DNA of 64,000 bases from SFHK01 sp964554795 (GTDB taxonomy: Bacteria; Bacillota; Clostridia; Christensenellales; Aristaeellaceae), in assembly GCA_964554795.1 (NCBI GenBank), contig CAZKQB010000006.1:30812-94811 (forward strand). Reading direction: 5' to 3'. Made by a program: the position numbers and the translations under genes. Under the pieces are notes generated by a model. It was not told the DNA's origin, searched no databases, and saw nothing but the letters and a program-made list of their open reading frames with translations. This document shows, one piece after another, positions 1 through 8,043 of this stretch (positions within the stretch are counted from its first letter, which is position 1; every line of letters starts with the position of its first letter).

Positions 1-237
1 CCGCTTACGGTGTATCAGGGGCTGATCGCGCTCCTGGCTGTATGGGTAAAGCCGTATCTTGGCGCGAATGTGATCGTCGAGATGAAGGCGGTGGGCAGTG
101 TTCTGATCATCGCGCTGAGCGTGAACATGCTGGGATTTCTAAAGGAAGGAAAACTGCGGGTGGCAAACATGCTGCCGTCGATGTTCCTTCCGATTCTGAT
201 ATTGCCGCTGGAAGCATGGATTCGCAGCCTGTTCTGA
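1..237 (+). CDS. DUF554 family membrane protein, C-terminal part
   Basis: The frame is open from the window edge, so only the last 78 residues are visible. They form two or three hydrophobic segments with the pattern typical of the DUF554 (YdfK/YqgA-like) family C-terminus: a YQGLIALLAVW stretch, then an AVGS/IIALSVNMLG segment and a final NMLPSMFLPILILP helix. DUF554 proteins are integral membrane proteins of unknown function. It is followed 18 bases later by the QueG-like gene on the same strand, so it is probably the upstream member of that operon. Confidence 0.75.
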   Translation, partial: PLTVYQGLIALLAVWVKPYLGANVIVEMKAVGSVLIIALSVNMLGFLKEGKLRVANMLPSMFLPILILPLEAWIRSLF

Positions 238-255
238 CGGAGAAAGAGGTGCGGA

Positions 256-1200
256 ATGACGAAGGAAGCGCTTGAGGCGCGGGCGCGTGCCCTTGGCTTT
301 GACAGGGTCTGGGCGCTGCAGCCGATTTATGCGCCGAGAGGGCGCGTGCACCGTTTGAATACGAACGTAGCGGATGATCCGGAAACGCTTGCACGCGGAA
401 CCCAGACGGTCCTCTTGCTATTGAAGGGCTATACACCCTATCGCGCGGCGGCGGAAAACGACCATGGCGCGATGATTTCTGCATATTATGCGGCGTCCAA
501 CAGGGCATATGCCGCGGCGAGGGAGCTGGCAAGGGAGCTTCGTGAGGAGGGCTGGCATACGCTGGCCGGTGCGCAGATTGCCATCAAACCCATGATGGCG
601 AGGTATGGCCTTGGGCTGGAGGGGTATAATACGCTGATTGCCGTGGATGGGCTTGGGTCGCGCTTTCATGCGCAGGTGATCCTGACGGACGCGCCGTTTG
701 CACGTGAGCCGCTTCCGGAGCTGGGGTGCAGTGTGGATGAACGATGCCGCGGCTGCCGCGCATGCGCGCAGGCCTGTCCCGTGGGCGCCATATCCGATAC
801 GGGTGTGGATATTGAAAAATGCTTGCGCGCTCGCTCGGAAGGCGAGCTCATTCCGCAGGAGCTTCGACCGCTGTACGAAAACCGGCTGCTGGGCTGCGAG
901 ATATGCCAGAACGTATGCCCACGCAACGCCAGGGAAACGCAGGAAATGCCTGCGGACGTGAGCGAATCGCTGGCGCTGGCACGGCTGCTTCGCGGCGATC
1001 TGGGCGCGCTTGCCGATGAAATCGGAAGAAACTATGCGCGGAAGACGCGCATCCGGGTAAAGGCGGCGATGATTGCGGGCAATCTGCGCCGCATGGACTG
1101 CATGGAGGCGCTGAAGGCGCTTGCGCACTCGGATTCAGAACGCGAAAGCGAGATGGCCGCATGGGCCATACGACAAATAGAAGGGAAGGAAACCACATGA
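256..1200 (+). CDS. QueG-like epoxyqueuosine reductase family iron-sulfur protein
   Basis: This 314-residue protein has the QueG layout: an N-terminal cobalamin-binding-type region, a double 4Fe-4S ferredoxin module (C-x2-C-x2-C-x3-CP near residues 164-174, and GCEICQNVCPRN near 215-226) and a C-terminal HEAT-like helical tail. QueG converts epoxyqueuosine to queuosine in tRNA. It is shorter than the usual 370-390 residues. The segment that normally reads GLGWxGKNT is here YGLGLEGYNT, so the enzyme is diverged and its substrate should not be assumed. The ATG has a GAGGTG-type ribosome site. The stop overlaps the next start (ATGA), indicating translational coupling. Confidence 0.75.
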   Translation: MTKEALEARARALGFDRVWALQPIYAPRGRVHRLNTNVADDPETLARGTQTVLLLLKGYTPYRAAAENDHGAMISAYYAASNRAYAAARELARELREEGWHTLAGAQIAIKPMMARYGLGLEGYNTLIAVDGLGSRFHAQVILTDAPFAREPLPELGCSVDERCRGCRACAQACPVGAISDTGVDIEKCLRARSEGELIPQELRPLYENRLLGCEICQNVCPRNARETQEMPADVSESLALARLLRGDLGALADEIGRNYARKTRIRVKAAMIAGNLRRMDCMEALKALAHSDSERESEMAAWAIRQIEGKETT

Positions 1201-2030
1201 GAATCGGCGTTCGCGGACATGACTATGGTACGGCCACTGCGGCGGAGCTTGCGCGGCGGATTTCCGAAGCGGGGTTCGACTGTTTGCAGCTTGCGCTTCA
1301 CAAGGCGATTAAGGGTGTGCAGCCGGAATACGGGCGGCTGAATCCAGGATTCTGCTATGACGTGCGGCATGCGTTTGAGGACAGGCATCTGGAGGTGGCT
1401 GTGCTCGGTTGCTATATCGATCCGGCTACGCCGGACGAGGAAAAGCGCCTGTACGATGTGAAGCGCTTTCGCGAGCAGGTGGCCTATTGTCGACAGCTGG
1501 GCTCGAATATTGTTGCGACGGAAACCAGCGGCTATCAGGGCGACGAGGCCGGCCGCGAGGTGCAGTTTGCCCGCCTGACGGACAGTGTGCTTCGCATGGT
1601 GGAGCAGGCGGAGCGCTTTGGCGTGTTTGTCGGCATCGAGCCGGTGTATGTGCACACGTTGAATACGCCCAGGCTTACGCGCCGTCTTCTGGATATCGTT
1701 GCCTGCGACAACATGCAGATCGTTCTCGATCCGATCAATCTGCTTTCTCCGGAGACGATCGGTCGCCAGCGCGAGATCCTTGACGAATGCTTTGCGTTGT
1801 TTGGAGACCGGATTGTAGCCATTCATGCCAAGGATGTTCAGCTTGACGAGAACGGTCGTTTCCGTCCCTGCGTAATCGGCGACGGATTGTTCGATCACGC
1901 GTATTTCTATGAGAAGCTCGCGAAGGTTAAGCCGGGTATCAGCGTGCTACGCGAGGAAGCGCATCCGGAGACGGCTGCGAAGGATATTGCCCGGCTGAAG
2001 CAGTTCATTGCGCGGGCGGAGGGTGTATGA
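1197..2030 (+). CDS. sugar phosphate isomerase/epimerase (TIM barrel)
   Basis: A 277-residue xylose-isomerase-like TIM barrel (AP_endonuc_2 superfamily). Supporting marks are the alternating strand/helix pattern, a GIEPVYVH segment with a likely metal-binding Glu (about residue 147), VLDPINLL (about 180), the IHAKDVQ motif near 210 (His and Asp typical of metal ligands) and a REEAHPE segment near the end. The start chosen is the ATG that overlaps the previous stop and is preceded by GAAGGGAAGGA; a longer frame lacks a good ribosome site. The substrate cannot be read from sequence. A second, shorter member of the same superfamily lies two genes downstream. Confidence 0.8.
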   Translation: MRIGVRGHDYGTATAAELARRISEAGFDCLQLALHKAIKGVQPEYGRLNPGFCYDVRHAFEDRHLEVAVLGCYIDPATPDEEKRLYDVKRFREQVAYCRQLGSNIVATETSGYQGDEAGREVQFARLTDSVLRMVEQAERFGVFVGIEPVYVHTLNTPRLTRRLLDIVACDNMQIVLDPINLLSPETIGRQREILDECFALFGDRIVAIHAKDVQLDENGRFRPCVIGDGLFDHAYFYEKLAKVKPGISVLREEAHPETAAKDIARLKQFIARAEGV

Positions 2031-2500
2031 CGTTTGGCATTGCACTGATTCGATTTTCACTGTATTGCGTGATTGTGGGAATCGTTTTAATGATTGTCGG
2101 CATGGCGATTCCGAGGCGCTTCCGACCGGACGCATTTCCGTTTCGGCCATGGCGGTTTGAGACGACGGAGTTTTTTAAAAGGCTTCGCGTGTCACGCTGG
2201 AAGAGCTATATGCCGGACGCCAGCCGCGTCGTGCGCGGCATGACGCGCAAGCTGGCCGGCAACGACTCGAGCAGCGCGCATCTTGCACGTCTGGTGCAGG
2301 AAACTTGTGTGGCGGAGCTGACGCACTGGATCCTGATGGCGGTTTGCCCGGCGTCGCTTGTGTTTGCACCGTGTGAGTGGACGCCTTTGTTTATCCTGCT
2401 GTATGACGTCGGAAACCTGCCGTTCATCGTGATACAGCGCTACAATCGGCCGCGGATGATGAAAATTCTGCGGATGAGGGAAGAGAGGGAAAGCGCATGA
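2027..2500 (+). CDS. CrtO-like (glycosyl-4,4'-diaponeurosporenoate acyltransferase family) membrane protein
   Basis: A 157-residue protein with an N-terminal transmembrane helix (about residues 7-28) and a second hydrophobic stretch near 105-135. It carries the pattern of the CrtO acyltransferase family: RVSRWKSYMPD, an ETCVAELTHW segment in the middle and a terminal NLPFIVIQRYNRPR motif. In Staphylococcus CrtO acylates the glycosylated carotenoid in staphyloxanthin synthesis. No carotenoid genes are visible here, so the acceptor is unknown. It overlaps both neighbours by ATGA and sits between two sugar isomerase genes. The family call rests on the RYNR/HW motifs and is fairly secure; the reaction is inferred. 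Confidence 0.7.
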   Translation: MTFGIALIRFSLYCVIVGIVLMIVGMAIPRRFRPDAFPFRPWRFETTEFFKRLRVSRWKSYMPDASRVVRGMTRKLAGNDSSSAHLARLVQETCVAELTHWILMAVCPASLVFAPCEWTPLFILLYDVGNLPFIVIQRYNRPRMMKILRMREERESA

Positions 2501-3228
2501 AGCGTGCAGGTCTGGTTTCAATCACATTTCGAAAGAAAACGCCTCGGGAGATTGTGGAGCTGATGAAGCGCGCGGGGCTGTCTCAGGTGGAATGGGGCGG
2601 CGATGTGCACGTGAGGCCGGGCGCGGGGAATGCAGCGGAGGTTAGACGCATGACGGAGGGCGAGGGCCTGCGCGTGAGTGCATACGGCAGCTATTATCGG
2701 CTGGAGGAAAACGATTTTGGGCCGTGGCTGGATGAGGCGGAAGCGCTGGGCGCGCCGGTGATTCGTGTGTGGGCAGGCCGAAAGGGCAGTGCCGAGACGG
2801 ACGAGCATGAGCGAGAAATGCTGGTTCGGACGCTGAACGACTGCGTTCGGCAGGCCGCGGAGCGAAGCATCGTCGTGTCGCTGGAATACCACCCGGGCAC
2901 GCTGACGGATAGCCGGGACAGTGTGCGGCGCCTGATGGAGGAAAGCGCTGTGTCGTTCCATTGGCAGCCACGCTGGGATTGGACGGAGGAGGAGCGCCTT
3001 GCAGCGCTAAAGGAGGTTGCGCCGCGGCTGACCTGTATTCACACGTTTACGTGGCGGCATACGGAGCAGGGAATTATTCGTTTGCCGCTGTCGGACGGCA
3101 TGGAGATGTGGAAAAAGGTTCTGCCTGTCAGCGCGAACGCGCCCATGCTTCTGGAATTCGTTGAAAACGACAGCGACGAGGCGCTTTTGCGCGATGCGGC
3201 GTGGCTTCTTGCCGCGCTCGAAAAATAA
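2497..3228 (+). CDS. sugar phosphate isomerase/epimerase (TIM barrel)
   Basis: A 243-residue xylose-isomerase-like TIM barrel. Visible marks are the start AGLVSITFRKKTPREIVELM, EWGGDVHV near 33, VSLEYHPGTLTD near 127 with a candidate metal Glu and His, and IHTFTWR near 187. It overlaps the upstream CrtO-like gene by ATGA and ends 60 bases before the smpB ribosome site. It is much shorter than the isomerase at 1197 and is not a recent copy of it. The substrate is unknown; the context suggests a carbohydrate or cyclitol step linked to the acyltransferase. Confidence 0.78.
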   Translation: MKRAGLVSITFRKKTPREIVELMKRAGLSQVEWGGDVHVRPGAGNAAEVRRMTEGEGLRVSAYGSYYRLEENDFGPWLDEAEALGAPVIRVWAGRKGSAETDEHEREMLVRTLNDCVRQAAERSIVVSLEYHPGTLTDSRDSVRRLMEESAVSFHWQPRWDWTEEERLAALKEVAPRLTCIHTFTWRHTEQGIIRLPLSDGMEMWKKVLPVSANAPMLLEFVENDSDEALLRDAAWLLAALEK

Positions 3229-3231
3229 AGG

Positions 3232-3260
3232 TTTACAACCGGCGGCGTTCATGGTATAAT
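3232..3260 (+). promoter_or_regulatory. sigma-A promoter of smpB
   Basis: TTTACA at 3232-3237 and TATAAT at 3255-3260, 17 bases apart, immediately upstream of smpB. It gives smpB-ssrA its own start inside the gap after the isomerase gene. Confidence 0.75.
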
Positions 3261-3288
3261 AAACGATGCATGACAGGAGGCGAAGGGG

Positions 3289-3747
3289 ATGCCGGATTCG
3301 GAGATCAAGGTAGTGGCGCAAAATCGAAAAGCCCGGCATGATTACTTCGTGGAAGAAACCTTCGAAGCGGGCATTGAGCTGCGCGGCACGGAGGTCAAGT
3401 CCATTCGCCTCGGAAAATGCAACTTGAAGGATTGCTATGCGGCGGTTGAGCGCGGCGAGATGCTGGTGTACGGCATGCACATCAGTCCCTACGAAAAAGG
3501 GAATATCTTCAATACCGATCCGCTGCGCCCGAAACGTCTTCTGATGCACAAGGCGGAAATCCGTAAGCTCGATCAGACTACGGTTCTGAAGGGCATGACC
3601 CTGATTCCGCTGAGCGTATATCTGAAGAAGGGGCGCATGAAAGTGCAGCTGGGTCTGTGTCGTGGCAAAAAGAACTACGATAAACGCGACGACATGGCCA
3701 AACGCGATGCAAACCGCGAAATTGAGCGCAGCATGCGCCAGAAATAG
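3289..3747 (+). CDS. smpB: SsrA-binding protein SmpB
   Basis: A 152-residue protein of normal SmpB length. It has the N-terminal NRKARHDYFVEETFEAGIEL strand, GTEVKSIR near residue 35, the central Y-x-KGN segment and the basic C-terminal tail (KKNYDKRDDMAKRDANREI) that enters the mRNA channel. SmpB binds tmRNA and brings it to stalled ribosomes. The ATG follows an AGGAGG site. It lies just upstream of ssrA, as in many Firmicutes, so RNA and protein partner are probably made together. Confidence 0.97.
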   Translation: MPDSEIKVVAQNRKARHDYFVEETFEAGIELRGTEVKSIRLGKCNLKDCYAAVERGEMLVYGMHISPYEKGNIFNTDPLRPKRLLMHKAEIRKLDQTTVLKGMTLIPLSVYLKKGRMKVQLGLCRGKKNYDKRDDMAKRDANREIERSMRQK

Positions 3748-3761
3748 CAGTCCGGAATCAT

Positions 3762-4109
3762 GGGGGCGTATTTGGTTTCGACGGGGACTCAGGGGAGAAG
3801 AGAAGCGAGCGGCAGCCCCGATCTGCCATAAAATCGGGAAAAACAATAACTGCGAATAACGACAGTTACGCCGTCGCCGCTTAATGCGGTGACCGTCGAC
3901 CCTAAGCCTCCTGCGGCGTAGGCCACCGGCGTCATAAAGGCAGGGAACGGGCCCAATAAAGCTTTGAAGCGGGCCGGCATTTATGAAGCTACCGTAAGCG
4001 GTATCCTGTTCGCGGGAGCCCGCTGAGGGGAATCCTAAAACACGAACTGCGCTCGGAGACGCTCTTTTCGTCGGGTTTTCGGACAGGGGTTCGACCCCCC
4101 TCGCCTCCA
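3762..4109 (+). ncRNA. ssrA: transfer-messenger RNA (tmRNA)
   Basis: The tRNA-like ends are clear: GGGGGCG at 3762-3768 pairs with CGCCTCC at 4102-4108, and a GGTTCGA T-loop precedes the 3' arm. The tag frame runs from GCG at 3852 to TAA at 3882-3884 and encodes ANNDSYAVAA, ending in the AVAA-type degron recognised by ClpXP-class proteases. CCA does not appear to be encoded directly after the discriminator A at 4109. Located directly after smpB. Confidence 0.95.
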
Positions 4110-4117
4110 TCCATAGG

Positions 4118-4152
4118 AAGCACTGGCTTTTAAAACGGGCTGGTGCTTTTTT
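4118..4152 (+). terminator. intrinsic terminator after ssrA
   Basis: AAGCACTGGC at 4118-4127 pairs (with G-U pairs) with GCTGGTGCTT at 4139-4148, followed by a T run to 4152. Confidence 0.8.
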
Positions 4153-4235
4153 GCGTCTATGGGGGAACCGGAGTGCTTTGCAAGCGCTTGCTTTCGGGAG
4201 GCATCATCTATAGATAGAAAAGTTTAGACATTTTT

Positions 4236-4272
4236 GCAGCACTGCTCAAAGTTCGGGCAATGCTGCTTTTTT
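4236..4272 (+). terminator. second hairpin with T run before degV
   Basis: GCAGCACTGC at 4236-4245 pairs with GCAATGCTGC at 4257-4266 with one mismatch, and six T residues follow. It may be a backup terminator for ssrA or an attenuator in the leader of the DegV gene. Confidence 0.55.
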
Positions 4273-4369
4273 GTCCGTACTCAAAAAAACGGATAGAAGC
4301 TATAATCGGATTCAGAAACGGCCTTTGCTGGAGTTCATTCCTCCATGAGCGAGGACTGAGATCGATGAA

Positions 4370-5236
4370 ATGAGGATGAGCACTGTGAAAGTGAGAATTA
4401 GCTCAGACAGCGCCTGTGATTTGTCGCCTGAACTGACGAAAAAAGGCAATATTACCATTACACCCTTCTTCGTCAGCTTAGGAGAGAAGTACCTGAAGGA
4501 TGGAGACGAAATCAAGCCGGATGACATTTACGCGTATGTTTCCGAAACGGGGAAGCTTCCAAAGACCGGTGCGATCAATGCTGAGGAATACCGGCGTGTT
4601 TATGAATTCTGGATTGAACAAGGGTATGCGGTTGTTCAGATTTGCATAAGCAGTCTTTTTTCAAGCACCTATCAGAACGCATGCTTTGCTGCAAAGGGAC
4701 TGGAGGATGTCTATGTCGTAGACAGCCGAAATCTTTCCACGGGACAGGGATTGATTGTGCTTCACGCATCTGAGATGGCAATGCGCGGCTGCACGGCGCG
4801 GGAAATCTATGAGGAATGCCTGCGCATGGTTCCAAGAGTAGAAGCGAGCTTCGTGATAGACAATATGGACTATCTCTATAAGGGCGGGCGCTGCAATGCA
4901 TTGGCTGCGCTGAGTGCCAGCCTTTTGAAAATAAAGCCTTGCATCGAGGTGAGGGATGGCGTAATGCTTCCGAGCACGAAATATCGTGGCCGTATTGGAA
5001 GGGTCATGATGCAGTACGTAGAGGCCCGGCTAAGGGATAGGCAGGATATTGACAAGGAGCGCATTTTCATCACGCATACAAAATGTGACCCTGAGGATGT
5101 AAGGGCGGTTCGAAGCAAGATCATGGAGCTTGTGCCGGATTTTGAAGAGATTTTGGAGACGGACGCAGGCTCTGCCGTGACAACGCATTGCGGGGCGGGT
5201 ACGCTCGGAATCCTGTTTGTGCGCAAGGAAGGGTAA
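4370..5236 (+). CDS. DegV family fatty-acid-binding protein
   Basis: A 288-residue DegV/FakB-type protein. The N-terminal domain has the ISSDSACDL motif near residue 10, TPFFVSLG near 32, KTGAINAEEY near 64 and CISSLFSSTYQNA near 90, which form the fatty-acid head-group pocket. The second domain has VDSRNLSTGQG near 122, YLYKGGRC near 168 and the C-terminal THCGAGTLGILF. DegV/FakB proteins present bound fatty acids to a FakA kinase; no kinase gene is in this window. The start is uncertain because ATG codons at 4370 and 4376 and a GTG at 4385 all lie close together. A radical SAM gene follows 64 bases later, probably in the same transcript. Confidence 0.92.
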   Translation: MRMSTVKVRISSDSACDLSPELTKKGNITITPFFVSLGEKYLKDGDEIKPDDIYAYVSETGKLPKTGAINAEEYRRVYEFWIEQGYAVVQICISSLFSSTYQNACFAAKGLEDVYVVDSRNLSTGQGLIVLHASEMAMRGCTAREIYEECLRMVPRVEASFVIDNMDYLYKGGRCNALAALSASLLKIKPCIEVRDGVMLPSTKYRGRIGRVMMQYVEARLRDRQDIDKERIFITHTKCDPEDVRAVRSKIMELVPDFEEILETDAGSAVTTHCGAGTLGILFVRKEG

Positions 5237-5300
5237 GATGAGGCTGTGATCCTTACGGGGAGAATCATATACAGCATAAAGAAAAAACGGAGGAATACAC

Positions 5301-6686
5301 ATGAAAATTTCTGATCGCATCAAGGGCTTTACCATGAAGCAGATGTACGCATACCTGGACAAGGATCCGGACGCCAACATACCGAAGATGCTGGACTATC
5401 TTGAGAAGCTCGACAAGGATGGAAGAGGCATTACCGATCAGGTTGAAAATATCCGAAAGGCGATCAGCGACCCAAACAACAACTGGTACCGGCTGATCAG
5501 GAGCCTGTGGACGGACGTTGACGCCGAACAGCGCAAGGCGCTGGTAGAAAGCGCGGTTGTGAACGCCTCGCTCATCGGTACGCCTGAAACCATACGCTGG
5601 CAGGATCAATACCAGTGCAACGTACCGTGGGCCATTCTGATGGATCCTACATCTGCCTGTAATCTGCACTGCACGGGCTGCTGGGCGGCGGAGTATGGCA
5701 ATAAGCTGAATCTTTCCTTTGACGAGCTGGACGGAATTATTCGTCAGGGCAAGGAAATGGGAACCTACGTTTACATCTATTCTGGCGGCGAGCCTCTCGT
5801 TCGCAGGGATGACCTGATTCGTCTATGCGAAAAGCATAGCGACTGCGCGTTTCTGGCCTTTACCAATGGCACGTTGATCGACGATGCGTTCGCGGATGAA
5901 ATGCTGCGCGTGCATAACTTTGTGCCTGCCATCAGCATTGAAGGCTTTGAGGAAGCAACGGATGACCGCCGCGGACAGGGCACCTATAAAAAGGTGATCG
6001 AAGCGATGGAGCGCCTGAAGGCGCGCAAGCTTCTGTTCGGCATTTCCTGCTGCTATACAAGCAGGAATGTGGAGGTGATCGGCAGTGAGGAATACTTTGA
6101 TTCCATGATCGATATGGGCGCGAAGTTCGCATGGTTGTTTACTTATATGCCTATAGGCGCGGCAGCAGTGCCGGAGCTGATTGCCACGGCGGAGCAGCGC
6201 AAATTCATGTATGAGCGGATTCACGAATTCCGCAGAACCAAGCCTATCTTCACCATGGATTTCTGGAATGACGGCGACGCCGTAGGCGGCTGCATTGCGG
6301 GCGGCCGCGGATACTGCCATATTAATGCCAATGGCGACGTAGAGCCCTGCGCCTTTATCCATTATTCGGATTCCAACATCCGCGAAAAGACGCTCCTGGA
6401 AGCCTATCAGTCTCCACTGTTCATGGCCTATCGGAAGGCACAGCCTTTTAATGAAAACATGCTGCGTCCCTGTCCCGTGCTGGATAATCCTGGCGCGCTG
6501 ACGAGGCTCGTGGATGAATCGGGTGCGCATTCCACCGACCTTGAAGCCCCGGAGTGCGCGTGCGACTACTGCGGCAAGTGCGAAAAGGCCGCAGCCGCAT
6601 GGGCTCCTGTTGCCGATGAAATCTGGGATAGCCTGCCCAATAAGCACGGCGTACGTACATCTGGCAAGCTGGCAAAAAAGGGTTGA
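5301..6686 (+). CDS. radical SAM / SPASM-type protein
   Basis: A 461-residue protein with the radical SAM cluster motif CNLHCTGC (about residues 120-127), the YSGGEPLVR motif near 160, and a C-terminal cysteine-rich region (GGCIAGGRGYCHINANGDVEPC near 330-351, then CP and ECACDYCGKC near 418-427) fitting auxiliary 4Fe-4S clusters of SPASM type. The first 100 residues are helical and charged. Such enzymes modify peptides or other substrates by adenosyl radical chemistry. No small precursor peptide is seen beside it. The start has an ACGGAGGAA site. It follows a DegV gene, a pairing that hints at lipid-linked chemistry, but this is inference. Confidence 0.88.
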   Translation: MKISDRIKGFTMKQMYAYLDKDPDANIPKMLDYLEKLDKDGRGITDQVENIRKAISDPNNNWYRLIRSLWTDVDAEQRKALVESAVVNASLIGTPETIRWQDQYQCNVPWAILMDPTSACNLHCTGCWAAEYGNKLNLSFDELDGIIRQGKEMGTYVYIYSGGEPLVRRDDLIRLCEKHSDCAFLAFTNGTLIDDAFADEMLRVHNFVPAISIEGFEEATDDRRGQGTYKKVIEAMERLKARKLLFGISCCYTSRNVEVIGSEEYFDSMIDMGAKFAWLFTYMPIGAAAVPELIATAEQRKFMYERIHEFRRTKPIFTMDFWNDGDAVGGCIAGGRGYCHINANGDVEPCAFIHYSDSNIREKTLLEAYQSPLFMAYRKAQPFNENMLRPCPVLDNPGALTRLVDESGAHSTDLEAPECACDYCGKCEKAAAAWAPVADEIWDSLPNKHGVRTSGKLAKKG

Positions 6687-6890
6687 TGTATTTCTGCGAG
6701 GAACGCGGAGCGGCATTTGAGGCGCCGCTGTAAAGGCGTATGGCCGATAGGTAGCTTTCGTACATTTCCAGATACGATGCGCTGAAGGACATAGCCGAGC
6801 TTGTCAATTCCCACAGCTTGACATGGAGCTTGTTCGAGGCGCGGAAGGATGCGAGAAATTGTCATCTTCCGCTGACCTCGACCGCCCCCG
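6687..6890. other. intergenic stretch, no gene recognised
   Basis: The gap between the radical SAM gene and the RHS remnant. The minus strand has an open frame through part of it, but no domain, ribosome site or promoter that I can support. It probably marks the left edge of the accessory patch. Confidence 0.4.
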
Positions 6891-7831
6891 ATGGGCGTGA
6901 AGACCGAGACAGAATATAATGCTTATGGCGGCGTTGTAAATGCCAATGTGCAAGATAATGCGTCCGCACCGCTCATCTGGACGAAGACGGAGTACACCGA
7001 GGAGGGCAATTTTGCGACCAAGCTGCGAGGTGCGAGGGGTAACGAGGTAGTCAATACTCTTGACGCCAACGGCAAGCTCCTGAGCGTAACCGACTCGGCA
7101 AGGCAGTCTGTGAACTATGCCTACGACGCATCTAACCGCGTGACGGGTGTACATTCCACGTATACGGTGAACGGAGAAAACCGAATCAGCCGTAATGAAT
7201 ATACCTATGAGAATGACCAACTTAAGACGGTGGCCTGCTTGACAGTTCGAGCATACTGGTGGTAGTATACAGATACGACGCTTGGGGCAGGGTCATCAGC
7301 ACCACGAGCAGTCTGGCTGTGACGCTGGGTAAGCACAATCCGTTCCGCTATCGCGGATACATCTACGATAGGGAAACGGGACTGTACTACCTGCGCAGCC
7401 GGTCCTACAATCCGACTGTTGGGCGGTTTATGAATGCGGATACGCTACTGGAAATTCACGGTGAATTGCTAAGTGCCAACATCTACAGTTACTGCGAAAA
7501 CTCTCCGATTGTATAATATGATGTAGGTGGATTTGTAGCATGTAGAAGCCGGATTCCTCCCGTTGATGCAGGCGTTATCCCTGCTCGCGGCGGCACTTCC
7601 TCAAAAGTCCATTCGGATTAAGGGTATGGCTGGAAGGATTCCGAGGGGAATATTTGGACACCAGATAGCGACGAACATGGCGGCGACTATTGGGATGTGC
7701 AACGCGGAGATGACAAGGGCTACATCAATGTATACCCAGATGGAAAACGGAGGGGGCAAGGGAAAAGCGCCCAAACATCCGCCCCAGAAACCTCAACCCA
7801 ACGCATCGTCAGCACCGTCATCGCTCCATAA
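6891..7831 (+). pseudogene. RHS-repeat / polymorphic toxin gene remnant
   Basis: Two RHS pieces are joined by a deletion. Frame 6891-7265 has YD-repeat text (TETEYNAYGG, VNYAYDASNRVTGV). From about 7230, in another frame, comes the RHS core end: YRYDAWGRV, NPFRYRGYIYDRETGLYYL, RSRSYNPTVGRFMNADT. In the same frame the text continues past TAA codons at 7514-7516 and 7619-7621 to a C-terminal toxin-like domain (YGWKDSEGN, HGGDYWDVQRGD, YINVYPDGK) resembling the nuclease-like 'polymorphic toxin type 37' group, ending at 7831. A deletion plus two in-frame stops make this a dead gene. The N-terminal secretion part is missing. Confidence 0.8.
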
Positions 7832-8036
7832 TAACCATAAAATTGTGGTTCCCATGCCCATGCCTGCACCTGCAATAGAAACAATACCTGCTGTCAAGCC
7901 TGAAGTTGCACGGAATGGTATTCCCGGATGGGGCGCAGCAGTAGCAGTCATTGGGTTTGGTGCTGCGATGATTTGTCTGTTTGGCCCCCGCCGGCGCAGC
8001 GGTTCTCGCGTTTGCATAAACCATCAAGAGGAATAA
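7755..8036 (+). pseudogene. possible frameshifted tail of the RHS toxin remnant
   Basis: In the next frame after the toxin-like domain a proline-rich linker (KAPKHPPQKPQPNAS, PMPMPAPAIETIPAV) leads into a hydrophobic helix (WGAAVAVIGFGAAMICLFG) and a short basic tail. A base change in the G-rich run near 7752-7758 could have separated this from the toxin frame. It could instead be chance open frame; only the hydrophobic helix argues for coding. Confidence 0.4.
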
Positions 8037-8043
8037 ACGAAGT

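Noticed and set aside
7563..8036. A 157-residue open frame as a complete gene
   Set aside because: Its first half lies out of frame with clear RHS-toxin text in another frame, so only the second half could be genuine, as a displaced toxin tail.
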